A stretch of DNA of 64,000 nt from Halichondria panicea. Lineage: Eukaryota; Porifera; Demospongiae; Suberitida; Halichondriidae. Under the pieces are notes generated by a model, which saw only the letters and a list, made by a program, of their open reading frames with translations, was not told the DNA's origin and searched no databases. The stretch spans positions 15,496,198-15,560,197 of the forward strand of contig NC_087377.1 of NCBI RefSeq assembly GCF_963675165.1. The letters are read 5' to 3'. The translations under genes were made by a program, and so were the position numbers. This document shows positions 1 through 11,261 of the stretch, one piece after another (the first letter of the stretch is position 1; every line of letters begins with the position of its first letter).

Positions 1-120
1 ATAATTATGTGCAGTTAGCCTCCATCTCAAGCCGCACTTCCTCGAAAATTGGCCTGGTAGTATAGACTGCTTGCGCATGCGCTAACCATTAGCCACTGAA
101 CATGAAAACTGTGCTGATCC

Positions 121-147
121 AATGAAGAACCTTCATCAAGAACAAGG
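121..147 (+). pseudogene. Remnant of the USF-like first exon
   Basis: The stretch ending in CATCAAGAACAAG followed by a GTACGT donor matches the end of the first plus-strand exon of later units (6698-6744). The ATG-proximal part is changed, so only the 3' half is recognisable. It marks the truncated left edge of the first unit. Confidence 0.4.
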
Positions 148-741
148 TACGTGTGTATAATGTGTAGTTATGCAGTGCAATGAGTTGACTGTGTACTATT
201 GAATGTATATACAGTACAGAGAATGGGAACCTAGCATGCTTACTAGTCTGTATGTACATGCACTTGTATACAAGGTATGCTTCAATGTATGCAGTTTAGG
301 TGTGTACAGGGAAACGTGTGTTAATTGAGAACACTAGCTCACAATATTTGTACATGACATTGTACAGTACGTGTACCAGACCCTTCATCACACTACCAGT
401 TTGAATGTGTCCATGTGTTGTTTATCCTGGCTACAGAACACTGACTCAGGACGAGGAGGACTTTGACAAGTTCCTGGAGAGTGTCAAAGCTCAGCAGCTC
501 TCACTCTCCACAAAAGGTATCACTTTAACTGACTCTTACGATTATTCTAGTATTCATAATGTAAGTACGTACATATTGTATACCAGTACATGTGTTGTGT
601 GGTGTCCCTATAGTTGAGTGTGAGTGATAGAGGCCATATATATAAGGAGGACATACGTGTGTCGAGGCTGGTGGTGGCCCGTGTGCTGAGGGAGAGAAAT
701 GAGTACAAAGAGGAGTAGCTCTCACTATTGGAGCAGATTAG

Positions 742-1896
742 GTAAAGGGTCATCTTGTAGTGTTTGTAAAGCGGTCATAATAACAAACACATGGGCTTGA
801 TTCAAGGCCGCTTAAACATGGCCAATCAAGGCTACTAAAATCACACTTTTATAGCTATAGCAATAATGTGTGCATGAGGATGCACTCGCTATATGCTCAT
901 GCGCTACGTAACCTCAAGCATGCATTTATACATGTACAAATGGCACTCAGCACATGGGTCTTCTTGTGGGCGTCTAGCCCAAGCAGTTGGGGCTAACAAT
1001 AATTGTTTTGTACAGCATCATGCACATGCATGCATAACAATACTATATAGTCCTATAGGACCATCTCATAATGATCGGATTGACATAATGATGAAAACAG
1101 TAGACTATATATACTTTTTTTTATATTTTTTTTATATCAACAAATTTGTGCATCCAGAGGTCAACAAAAAATAGCTATAAGCTAATACTAATCTGAGACC
1201 TGATAGTATAATGATTTATACAGAGAGAGAACAGTACAGTTAATACACGAAAGAGTACGTTAGAGAGATTACTGACATATTTATAGAACGTGTCTGTAAT
1301 AGTGTATAGAGCTGTTTCATACAAATTCCTCTATGAATTCTTAAATGGGGTGCTCCTTCTCATCAGTTACAGGACATTCACAATGTGTCAATTGTATTTA
1401 TACCACCACTGACTTCTAGCTTCATGAATATCACCAATTAAAGCTTTAGCTACTGCAGACATGCATGAAATTTAAAGCCATAATCTGCTGCAAGATAATA
1501 ATTATTTGTGTATCGTCTGCTACGTCGCTAGTTTATGCAGTTGACCAATAACTGATAAATGAGCGAGAACAAATGCACGATTCAAAAGGCAGTGGAGCAG
1601 CTAGAGGCTCCCATACACAAGAGAGCCACCTGGAACAGGCCCTCTATAGCTATATAAATTATAGGCGCAAAGGAACAAAGAACAACTACACAAAAATAAC
1701 AAAAACTAAAGTTAACCACAGGAAATAACCGCATAATCTAATTTCTAATCTAACCAACAAATGCATGCATGCACATACAATAACAAACAGAACAGGAAGT
1801 TAAAGTCTATAATCTATTTACACAACTAATTATTATACACACTTGAAAAAAACTAAACAGGACTATTAATTTATACTAAGAGACAGTTAAATTAAA
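742..1896. other. AT-rich spacer, no gene seen
   Basis: This stretch is unique to unit 1 (the other units have only about 250 bases between the flanking exons). It holds T-runs and short open frames without coding character. I see no motif, terminal repeat or convincing exon. Confidence 0.5.
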
Positions 1897-2106
1897 TTAA
1901 ACATTTCTAAGGTACAGACTCTTCGCAAGGTCATTATTTGTAGGCCTGAATTTATGCTCACACTTCGGGCAATTTGCCTCAATCATATCACCTTCGAATT
2001 CATTCACACTTGACGCTCTTCGGCACCAAGGACATTCGAACGGCAAGCTATTGATACTGTGAAATGAAGCAGCCAGGTTTTTCGCTTTCTTGACCGCCTC
2101 TATCAA
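1897..2106 (-). other. Small ORF with zinc-ribbon-like cysteines
   Basis: A 69-codon frame carries two CxxC knuckles (CPWC and CPKC) about 22 residues apart, a plausible zinc ribbon. The frame opens with an acceptable ATG but no partner exon was found. It sits in the insertion unique to unit 1, so it may be a captured exon or transposon remnant. The chance of it being a real gene is modest. Confidence 0.3.
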
Positions 2107-3415
2107 TGTATGCTAATACATGCTAACACTGTGTATCCAGAGGAGGTTCGACAGGTGCAGTGCAGCTCAAGCAATTAGTCTCTGATTACACGCTTGCATG
2201 AGCGGATAATTAGTGTTCATGCAATCAAAGGCTAATACATACTAACACTGTGTATTTGTACTAACAATGTTAGTTGATTAATAATAATGTTTCTCTGTTG
2301 CACAGGATGAGTGCTGACTCGGCTCTGTTTAAGTCCAAGAGCAAGAAATCAAAGTGGCTCGACTAGTGAGTTGTGTCACGTCAGTTAGTGTGTAGAGTTG
2401 TAGTGAAGCTTTTCTTATTCTAGTCACTCTATAGAGATTATTATAGAATACAGTCAGGTTAATTAATGGACTCCATAGCGGACCTATGCCACCTCTAGAG
2501 TACAGCTATACTGTTTCACTGTATATCTTGAAGTAAGATTATAATCTAGTGCAATAAGATACTATTAGTGTTATGATTCTACTAAAACTCGTTCTCAAAA
2601 GTTTCAGCCTCTAGTCTAGTTTTATTTTATTGCTCCCATTACTTGCTGCTTAGCCAGATCATATATACTATTGTATAACACTCCTCTGGTTTCTATAGAT
2701 CTTTATTATTTATGTCAACAGCCGAGGGTGGCACTTCAATGCTCTAGTTCTAATTGTAGATTGACTGATCGATTTGTCTTCTGTATTATTGTTTGATTTT
2801 TCCACCCCTCATCTTTTCCGGCCTCCACTTATGCGGCAAATTTTCGGTCTGGCCAAGTGTTGAGGAGACAAGAAGTGGCACTGAGAATGGAGGTAGAGGT
2901 ACAGAGTACATTAGCTGGAAAATGCATTTGTGTCATACTTTGTAGAGTCCCTTAAAGTCATTCAAGGTCAGCTATAGTGTGTCCTATTTGAAGGTGTGCA
3001 ATGTACAATCATGTACGACCCCCCCCCCCCCACACACACCTTTAGGCCTACTATGCTGCTAAGAAAGAGAGGGGCCTCACGTAAACTTGCCACTCAGTGT
3101 GACTATGACCATGTGACTCTTTACCCCCTCAGTTCCTGAGCCCCACCCCTCACTGTCTGACTCGGAAGAGGAGATAGACTTTGTATTCTGGGAGAAGGCG
3201 TCCACCCTACCCTCAGACAAGACCCCAACCAAGGACCTGAACTTGTTATGAGACTGTTAAATATTATTTTGTCTGTTTTTGTACTATTTTCTGGCAATGT
3301 AATTATGTATGTACCACTTCATGTCATCATAATAACTATAATTATATGATAAACATGATAAAAAGAATATCAATATCGTTATAAACTCATCACACAATTG
3401 CAAGTAAGAAAATAA

Positions 3416-6298
3416 CTAATTAGCACTTATAGAGAAGAAATCAACAGTTTGAAATTTAGTATACATGTACACATCTGTAAACAAATTAATTATTGTCTGT
3501 CCTCCGGCTACAATGACCTCTCCACTAGGAAGTACTGAGCATGTGCAGCGGTATCGTGCAGTAGGCAGGTCTTCTACTTTCACCCACCTCCTGGTGTCAG
3601 GCTGGTAGAGGTGGATCGATGAACTTAGGTTGGCTCTGTCGCCCCATCCACCAACGGCTAATAGTGACCTCCCAATACTGAGAGGAGCTGAGAACTTGAG
3701 TGGTACTTCTTGTAAAGTCTGCCAGAGAGTGGGTGTGTCCAGGTTGGAAAGGGCCTTTGCAATGAGTTCATTGAGGTCGACGTGGTGCACTGTCTTGGTT
3801 ACCTCAGTGTGATCGAACCCTCCCATTAGGTAGAGGGTGTTTCCTATGAGAGTCGATTTCAGTGATGATCGTGGGTTAGGTAGTGACTGAGCAATGTACC
3901 ATCTTCTTAATGCCACGTCCAACACCTCCACAGAGGAGGTGGTACGTCTTTTATCATCACGCCCACCAGCTACAATGATGTGGTTGTTGAAGGAGACAGC
4001 TGTTGAGGAATGACGAGCAATGTTCATTGGTGGGTACGGGTGAGTCCATTCCCCTGACACTAACACTGCAAGTTGATTGGTGGGTTTGTTGTTTCTTGAT
4101 TCACATCCTCCCACCAGCACTAGTTGATTAGCGAGTGATGTCATAGCGAACCAATAGGCAGTGTACTGTGGTAGTTTGGTCCATTCATCTTGCTCGAGCT
4201 TCATCACTGTACACCTGTCACAATCATTGTCTGGACTACCTCCACCAACATACACCGTGTCACTGATAACAGCACTCTGTACCGTGGTGCTCATCTTAAT
4301 TGGCATGTCTTTTCCTCTTCTCCATTTCAGAGTGAGTGGAGGTCTCAACTCTCTGGGAGGGGGACCCTGAATAATGAATGAGTGTAATTAGGATAGTGTC
4401 TACTAACAAGCGAGTGTTACTTGTAGCATGCACACTAAATCACTTTCTCTAATTAGCTTAAGAGGCCACGCCCACCAGTCTAATAGAATGTACAGTACGA
4501 TTATAAGAGATCAAAGCTTCTACTATAGCTCTGTAATAATAATTATAATGGTGCATTTCTCTGCTGTTGAATGATTGCGTCTCTCCTGACCAGCTCAGCA
4601 TCTTTGTGCTTAATCTGTTCCCTGTGTGTCTGTACAGGGGAACTTTGGTGGAAATTTTGTCACAGACGTGAATATCATTAGTGGAAATTCTACAACAGAA
4701 CGAGAACAAGCAACACTTTCTGCTAAAGGAAGTACATAATTATAGGCACACTCAAACGGATGTGTAGTTACGGCTTAACACATGAGACAGCATCCATGCA
4801 TGTTAAGGTACAATACTATTGCTGCTGTGGGAATCTCATTATCACACTACATGTACGCACCTTCTTGACTGGTTGAGTGTCCTTTGACTCCCTCTTTGTT
4901 GCCTCCACTGGGTCTGAGCTTGTTATGAGGTCAGCATCTAAAAAGTAAAAGAAAATCGATACCAACATGAAATGATTTTTTCTGTTAGAGCTAGGAGTTA
5001 GTGGAAACGTAAAACACATAATTATAATTAACTCACAGATGTCCGTGGCAGACGGTCTCCTCGTCATGTCTTCTTGCAAACAACTGTCGATAAGCTTCCT
5101 CAACTTGTGTGTGTGAGGGATCTGGGCAACATGGAATGATCGATCCTTGGCTGATTTGATCGTCTCCAGCTTGCAAACAATCTGCATCATAATCGCCCCA
5201 AGAGAGAACACATCCAAGCTATTATCGTAATTATCCTTGTCCAATCGAATAGCTTCAAGAGGTAGATACCCCATACGGTGACCAACGGCCGTGAGGGTGT
5301 GGCTAAGCATGGAGGGATCATATAGCCGTGACATGCCAAAGTCGGAAATCTTTGCGACAGGCACTGGTCGTGTAAGCTTCAGCAAAACGTTATCGCCACA
5401 GAGGTCACGGTGGATAATCTTCTTGCTATGAATGTAGGCCAGACCACAAGCTATGTCTTTAGAGAGGCTAATTTCACATTCGCTAGTGAGGGACTCTTTA
5501 TCAAGGCCAGAGAAATAGGATCTCAGATTGCAATCCATCAGCTCAACAACGAGGATTGTACTCCCTGATTTAGGGTGCTTAGCAGTCAACAAAAACTGAA
5601 CAACATTTGGGTGCTGGAACGACTTGAGAAAATCACTCTCACGATCAATTGCATCGCTAGCTTGTTCGTTTTTGCCGATTGGAATACTTGCCTGCATCTC
5701 CATAGCATCGTGAAGCAGCACTTTGACTGCACATATCTCGCCCCTGTAGCTGCCTTTGAAGACTGCTCCAAATGCACCTTTTCCGAGAAGTTCGTCTAAG
5801 AAAACAGTCAAATCATCGTTGATCTTCTGGCGGTTTTGGTCAACTGTAGAACATTGTGTGTGTGTGTGTGTGTGTGTGTGTGCATATTTATGTGTGTGGG
5901 TGTGGGGGGATATAACTATTATAGTAGTTAAGCATCATGTATGTATACATTCCTGTGCTGAACTAGTGCTTACCCTCTGACTTCACATCAGTAGGATTGC
6001 TTGCATCAGTAGACTGTAGATGATCTTTCTCGATGGTCCTGGCTATGTGAACGTGGCCCACAATGGGACTGGACAATGCTTGGACAACATCTTCCCAGCG
6101 TCTCTCTTCACCTTTCAGCCATTCTTTCAAACCCTCACGATAGCATTCTTCAGGATTGTCTCGCCATTTCGTACCAATACTATCGATGGTATCCGAGGGT
6201 ACATCAAGAATAAGCAAGATGTTTCGCCACTTAATTCGAGCATCAAACGTGACGAGGTACAATTTCTTTAGATCTGCTATTGTGAGATAGTCAGACAT
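3416..6298 (-). pseudogene. Death-kinase-kelch gene, copy 1 (splice donor deleted)
   Basis: Exons read on the minus strand: Death 6298-5974, kinase 5843-5037, linker 4937-4861, charged helix 4629 to about 4559, kelch 4366-3416. Phases agree (Death ends +1, kinase ends +1, linker ends 0). The Death domain opens at MSDYLTIADL and keeps the W of the helix-2/3 core (KWRNIL). The kinase has the glycine loop LGKGAFGAVF, CAVK lysine, HRDLCGDN catalytic loop, DFGMSR and the RRPSATDI C-lobe, so it should be active, of TKL/IRAK type. The kelch exon has six GG-ended blades. Oddity: 12 bases present in every other copy are missing at 4558/4559, removing the GTGAGA donor of the helix exon. Read on, the frame stops four codons later (NAPL, stop), so the propeller would be lost unless another donor is used. 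The Death-kinase intron holds a TG microsatellite (5857-5882). The kelch tail is longer than in the sister copies (extra NLFTDVYMY stretch). It may be a truncated Death-kinase gene rather than a dead one. Confidence 0.75.
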
Positions 6299-6697
6299 CT
6301 TCTGAGTCTCTGTAGAGTGTGGGATAGAGACATAATTATTAAATGCTAGTAAAGTATAGACTAGCTAGCTTGACAAGATCTAAACCATTAACAGTCAACA
6401 GTGCTGTCTGCACTCACTGATAATAATCCAGAGGCAGTATCTTCACAGCTTGATACCAGGCAGAGTACAGAAGTATAGGACAACAACAGCTAGCTCAGCT
6501 ACAACGAGACCCGCCCTCTTTCTCTGCAGAATAAACAATAGCTGTCACGTGCGATAACAAATAACATTGCTAAACCACGTGGCTGGTCTTTCACTAGTTC
6601 CAGAGCTAGAGCTAGAGAGAAGAAAAAATTGTGCTGTCAATTTTGAAGCTCTGAGCAAGTGATCAACTATTTGTCTGTATTGGTGGAGGTTGAAGAC
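6299..6697. promoter_or_regulatory. Divergent promoter, unit 2
   Basis: About 400 bases separate the Death-exon ATG (minus) from the USF-like first exon ATG (plus, 6698). The region carries two CACGTG E-boxes (6546-6551 and 6576-6581) and a conserved GCCCTCTTTCTCTGCAGAATAAACAAT block that recurs at every Death-kinase copy. No TATA box is obvious. E-boxes of this type are the known target of USF/Myc-class bHLH-ZIP factors. Use as a shared bidirectional promoter is inferred from gene order. Confidence 0.5.
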
Positions 6698-7410
6698 ATG
6701 AGTCCATGGACAGGGACTACTGAGGAACCTTCATCAAGAACAAGGTAATGTGCTTATTCGACAATTTTAAATAATTACAAAGCGAGAGGTCATTTCTTTT
6801 GGAGGTTGAGAAAAATTCCTGGTGTCGCATATTTAGAGGGTCGTATCTAATTGGAGGTTACTCTACTATCCTTAATTATAGGCTGCTTAAAATTATATTG
6901 TTTCTAGCGGCCTGGAATCGAGACTGTGGTTTGACCTCTATTTAGGACGCCGCATAAAAAAGTAATTGTCACACGCAGCAGTCGCTACTTTTAGAGGTCA
7001 GAATATTACCTAAGATCGAGGGTGTCGCATATTTAGAGGGTCGCCTTAAATTGAACAAGTACAGTACTTGTGTATAATGTGTAGTTGGTTATAATGTGGA
7101 CCCTAACTTTGGACGTTTCGTTTTCGTATTATTTTCGCTTTCGTATTACATGGTTAGAATTTGCATGATGATAACTACCTCCCAAATAACGAACACACAC
7201 ACACTTGTTGTTCCCACCCACTCACACAGGAGGTCCACACGCTAACTAGTGATGATGGTTTGCCCTCTAACATGACCTCTGAGGATAGCTCCACCCTCAA
7301 CGCTATAGGCCACGCCCTCATCCAGATGCAGCAAAGTGGACAGACCACCCCCTCATCTTAGTTCCTCATCACTAGGAGCACCTCATCTGGTTCAGAGTCT
7401 GGACAAAATG
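6698..7410 (+). pseudogene. USF-like N-terminal exons, unit 2 (nonsense)
   Basis: Exon 6698-6744 encodes MSPWTGTTEEPSSRT and ends at a GTAATG donor. A second exon, 7230-7410, encodes TLTSDDGLPSNMTSED and AIGHALIQMQQSGQTTPSS, then hits TAG where the intact copy at 25140-25320 has CAG. The third exon found at 25491-25626 is absent here, as is any bHLH-leucine zipper. The assignment to USF rests on that third exon. The two exons are not in matching phase, so an intervening exon is missing or unseen. Confidence 0.4.
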
Positions 7411-8295
7411 GTGAGTAATGGAGGCCAAATTTATCAGTGTGACGATACATTTTTTGAGGCAAATCCAAAAGTTATAGGCCTCGATAAGTTATCCAAGTGC
7501 TTGTACGTACTAATTATGCCTCGAGGCGTAGCCGCACGAGGGATACGGTAAAGCTGACTGTGTGTGTGTGTGTGTGTTCCAGCTGTAACTGCTCAACAGT
7601 TGCAATGCGACGAAAACTAACAGCTTCTATCCACATTCTCTTGGATTTTGATTCGTGGATTAGCAAACTAAAGCTTCTTTCTCGAGTTATGGCTAGTTTG
7701 ACTCACATTGAAGGCTGTTGCAGTCTCTTTAGAATCTTTCATAGCATCATCTGTCCCCACAAACTTTCTATTCAACATATGAGTTAGCCTTGCACTAAAG
7801 CGCTAGCTTTTTGTTAGTTACAAGACTCAGAAAATATCTGTTAAAACAGCTAGCTAGCAGTAGCCATTTGTGAAATTGATCTCTTTGGACACACCCTTTA
7901 ATTATTCCTGTGGATGTAATGCGCATGCGCGCTCATTCCCCATGTGTGATATCCAAGATCCAGATCCAGATCCTCCTGGCAGAATCATATATTTTTCTTG
8001 AGGGCCTGGTAAGCCACAAAACATGTATGTACACAAGTCTTTTCTTCTTAAATATTATATACACTGAACTACAGATCCTGGAAGAATCAATTTTCTTCTT
8101 TCTTGAGGTCCTGATATTAAAGCCACATAATAGATGCATGTAAATAAGTCTTTTTTTTCTCAGTGACTTTATATAGACTCATTGGATAGTACTGTCCCTA
8201 TTCCTGTGTTGTACACTACTGTCTATTTAATTGTAGATTGTGTTATTTATGTTTATGTGATCAATTTCCTGAACCAATTTTCCCTCCCCCCACAG
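7411..8295. repeat. Spacer with imperfect ~75-bp tandem duplication
   Basis: Two adjacent stretches (about 7967-8045 and 8073-8153) share GATCC, AGAATCA, TTTTCTT, CTTGAGG and AAGTCTTT in the same order, a diverged tandem duplication. The rest holds a TG run (7559-7577) and no convincing exon. Confidence 0.4.
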
Positions 8296-8505
8296 TCTCG
8301 TGCATGGACAAAGATGATGTGTACAGTTTTGGAGTGCTTGCTTGTGAAGTGGTGAATGCCAGATTTCCTGAAGCTGCTGTATTTCTTGGTCTGCTATCGA
8401 GTATGGAAGGTGTATGGCGGGAGCTCCACCCACTCATCACCTCAGGACAGACCCTCCATGGACACTGTGTTACACCACATCAAACAATTGGACTCTGAGT
8501 CTTAG
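8296..8505 (+). pseudogene. Kinase C-lobe fragment, unit 2
   Basis: After a pyrimidine tract and CACAG acceptor, the frame gives DKDDVYSFGVLACEVVNARF, the DVYSFGV subdomain IX of TKL/tyrosine kinases. The end of the same segment reads DRPSMDTVLHHIKQLDSES and stop in another frame, matching subdomain XI (DRPSM). One exon therefore carries two frames joined by an indel near 8440. No N-lobe, HRD or DFG accompanies it. The residues differ from both kinase types in the minus-strand genes, so it comes from another kinase gene. Confidence 0.6.
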
Positions 8506-8640
8506 TATTGGTGCATGAGTGTGTTATTATTAATTTGTGTAAAGAATATATAATTATTCTTGCAAACAAAGTGGGGGAGGGGCTGCTCAAGATGAGGGGG
8601 TGTTGCATATGGGGTCAGAGATCAGAAAGCCATAGGCCAT

Positions 8641-8904
8641 GTGGACTCACTGAAAACTGTACTAGATATCATGCAAGATGAAGGCAGCCTTGATAGCAGC
8701 CACGGTCCTCACACTCGTGTCTGCTCCCTTCATAAAGCCAGCTCTCTGGGGAAGCTGAATGTACCGGTGGTTTTACTTCCCTATGTCCCCTCCAGCACTG
8801 GAGTCAAGGTCAACTTCACTCTGAGCTCCCCTCAAGGTTGCTTCTTTTGGTCAGTGTACCTACTGTGTGTGTGTAGGGGAGGGGGATACTGGTGTAAGCT
8901 GTGA
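8641..8904 (+). pseudogene. Unrecognised exon fragment, unit 2
   Basis: An open frame contains KASSLGKLNVPVVLLPYVPS and GVKVNFTLSSPQGC. In a second frame from the ATG at 8678 the sequence looks like a signal peptide (MKAALIAATVLTLVSAPF), ending at TGA near 8756. In units 6 and 7 a two-base difference fuses the two frames. I cannot name the family. It is repeated in four units with small indels, so it is probably decaying. Confidence 0.35.
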
Positions 8905-9196
8905 CCCTGAGTTACAGTCAATAGTTAATTAAGCTTGGTGCAAAGATTTAGGCCTAAAAACAATTTTAACGTGGCTTAATATTGCTCGGTGAATTCCAGC
9001 GTCCAATAATTATTATATAATTATAGTGCAATAAAAATAATTAATGATTACGTATAATTATTATGCCACGCCCACACACACAGGTTGAGCATTATCCGGA
9101 CATAGTGTCAGATATCTAACCATGCAGCTAGCATACTTGTAGTGATACATGTGTGTCTCTCCCCTGCCCTAACCACACCCCCTCACACACGTGCAG

Positions 9197-9850
9197 GTGT
9201 TGGCAAGTCCACCCTCCTCCGCTCTATGGCGTGTCATGAGCTGCGTCTACCAGCTGGTGTGAGTGTACTACACGTGGAGCAAGAGGTCACCGGGGACAAC
9301 ACACTAGCACTGGATAGTGTACTCGAGTGTGACACTGAGAGAGTGCAGCTGCTCGCTAGAGAGGGGGAGCTACTGCATGGCCTCAGGGGACAAGAACACA
9401 GCAGCAGGCAGGTCTGTATACTAGGGGTGGGGGGAGGTGTATTAAGTACAGTAAAATTACAATAATTACCAAATTTGTGTCCAGCTATAATTAGGGTTAC
9501 CAGTGTGTAGGTGTCCTAGTGTGTAGTGTACTGTGTGTTTGACTGCTAGTCAGCATTTGTATGATTATGGTTTGTGTGTATATTTTCAGTAGTTATTTTC
9601 AGTACTTTATTTACCTTTCATCTGCCCCTCTCTCTGTATGTGTAGCGCTTCTGATGAGCTGGCTGAGGTATACCTTCCACTACAGGAGATAGACGCTGAT
9701 GAAGCACCAGCAAGGTAACTGTACCCAGTAGATCAAGTACCATCTTACACACTGTGCTCACTCACTCACAGAGCTGGCTGTATTCTGGCTGGTCTGGGGT
9801 TCACTCCACAGAAGAATGAGATTTTATCTAGCTAAGACACTATTTGCAAG
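9197..9850 (+). pseudogene. ABCF3: ABCF3-like ATPase fragment, unit 2
   Basis: Three exons with good splice sites: 9197-9411 (Walker A end VGKSTLLRSMACHELRLP, then VLHVEQEVTGDNTLALDSVL), 9645-9714 (ASDELAEVYLPLQEIDADEA) and 9772-9850 (GCILAGLGFTPQ). The order and wording match ABCF3/GCN20, a cytosolic ABC-F ATPase of translation control. The third exon has one extra base compared with unit 7, giving a stop after ILSS. Even the open copy lacks the ABC signature (SGGWRMRL) that should follow. The first ABC domain is incomplete and the second is absent, so this cannot be a working transporter-like ATPase. Confidence 0.75.
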
Positions 9851-9950
9851 GTAAGCAGTTTTTGTGAGACGGAAGTGCTGACATTAATTAATCTTCTGTT
9901 TTCTAGGGGAAGGCGTGGGTGTTTTTTCAGAATCAGGCCTGTTTTCAGAG

Positions 9951-10300
9951 CTATCTTTTAGCTGCCATAAGTTGAATTCCGTGGATACAATTTCAATGAT
10001 TTTCTGATTTTTTGAAAGCTTAGAAAGAGACCTTTCAAATGGTGTCATCAAAGTTTATATTTGAGAGATAAAAGTATTTGTCAATTTGGCCATACCATGA
10101 ATAAAATAGCCCATGGTCCAAGGCGGAAAATTACAAATTAGGGCCCTTGGATCGAAACACATCATTTGAAAGGTCTCTTTCTAAGCTTTCAGAAAATCAT
10201 AACATTTTTGACATTGGATCAACGGTATTAAAGTTAATGGCTGTTGAAAAATCAGGTTTGTTTTTAGAGCTATCTTTTAGAGGCCATAACTTGAGTTAGG
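9951..10300. repeat. Foldback repeat, unit 2
   Basis: GAAAGCTTAGAAAGAGACC and TTTCAAATG (about 10014-10041) are answered by their reverse complement about 130 bases later (10164-10190, CATTTGAAAGGTCTCTTTC then TAAGCTTTC). The flanks share a direct piece (GAGCTATCTTTTAG). A foldback or MITE-like element, present in all four complete units. Confidence 0.7.
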
Positions 10301-10434
10301 AACGTCCTATTTAAAAAACTCAAAGACGCATTCTGTAGCTCTGAGAAAGCACTATTGTATACAATTAAAGTGTCTTAAAACCGCTAATTGCTCGCAGTGC
10401 CAAAGCTCACTAATTTGTGTGTCCTATGCTGTAG

Positions 10435-10930
10435 ATGTGGGAACACGGAACCATCGTCGGTTGTGTGCAGTGTATTATAGTCGTACCCCCGGGTTTGAAG
10501 TGTCCATGGACTACTGGACCGTGTCATGCAGCTGCTGGAGGTGTCCTTCACCAAAGATGGCAGTAGATACTTCCTGAAGGCAGTTGAAGGTGAGGGTTGC
10601 ATAAGCACAGCTGTGTATGTGTGTTAGGGACTTGTGAAGGAACTACATATGCATTCAGTCCAGTTTGTTGGGAATTAGTGGCCGTGAGGTTTTTGAAGTG
10701 TATGTGTTGAATCCACTGGAAGATTATTTTGTCATAAAATTTATTCCTACAACTACACTTGCTCACTGCCCACACTTCTGCACTGCTTGTGTTTACCGCC
10801 CCCTCCCCTGCACACACACTCCACAGACTCTACCTAGTTCCCGGGCCGTTGTGCAGAGGTGTGTGTACGTGGGAAGGTGATTAGGAAACTGGGCATGCTC
10901 CATCCTGGTGTGTCTGTTGTGCAGCTCTAG
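10435..10930 (+). pseudogene. FARSB: Phenylalanyl-tRNA synthetase beta fragment, unit 2
   Basis: The first exon 10435-10589 gives RNHRRLCAVYYSRTPGFEV, the conserved C-terminal part of cytosolic PheRS beta. A one-base deletion after GFEV (unit 7 reads on as IHGLLDRVMQLLEV) shifts the frame. The second exon, from 10827, gives [19 protein letters not shown] and MLHPGV, with an in-frame TAG just before FPGR, and stops at 10930 before the usual end of the family. It is a two-exon 3' fragment without the catalytic part. Confidence 0.8.
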
Positions 10931-11261
10931 TGTGTGTGAGACTGGGAGGTGTGTCTGGTGCAGCTGTTCTCACGGCCTCCTCCAACCAGTACCTGCCCTC
11001 CGTACTCTCCAGGGAGAACCTATCTCCTCAGGTTAGTGTGTGTTCATCATGACCTCCTTGACAGTATGTACCCATGCCAGGTGTGTGTTTAGGGTCAATA
11101 CTGCAAGGTCATGTACTGTACATAATTATGTCATGTACATATAATTATAGCCTGGATCCCAGGGTAGGCCGGTGAACGAGGCTAGTACATATAATCCTTT
11201 TGTTTGTAGTTAGGGTGCTTTAGAGATCTAACATACTCTTCTTGAGGGGAGGGGTAGTTAA

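Larger units (their letters stand above)
437..3251 (+). pseudogene. Coiled-coil / acidic-tail gene remnant, unit 1
   Basis: Four exon-like pieces lie in order. 437-516 (TLTQDEEDFDKFLESVKA, flanked by AG and GT) is the only copy of this exon in the window. 614-741 encodes a coiled-coil strip (RVLRERNEYKE) but has a TAG where other copies have TAC, and TGA TAG upstream in the alternative phase. 2306-2365 is a basic exon (SALFKSKSKKSKWLD, AG before, GTGAGT after). 3133-3251 is an acidic tail (SDSEEEIDFVFWEKAS) ending in TGA. I do not recognise the parent protein. The coiled-coil strip is loosely like JIP/RILP-type Rab or motor adaptors, but that is only resemblance. It converges on the kelch gene, whose stop lies 165 bases further on. 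Confidence 0.55.

Noticed and set aside
3630-3812. Plus-strand open frames opposite the kelch exons (also near 13519, 34889, 41565, 51488, 61371)
   Set aside because: They are antisense shadows of conserved kelch coding sequence and show no independent motif.
4458-4709. 83-aa minus frame over the copy 1 helix exon
   Set aside because: It uses the wrong frame. The ACAG acceptor at 4629 and the charged-helix frame fit linker and kelch phases in all copies.
5575-5799. Plus-strand frames opposite the kinase exons
   Set aside because: Antisense shadows; they vary exactly as the kinase codons do.
5857-5882. TG repeats as regulatory elements (also 24031-24080, 43806-43846, 53752-53778)
   Set aside because: They lie in one intron, vary in length and are absent in copy 7, which is otherwise intact; ordinary microsatellites are enough.
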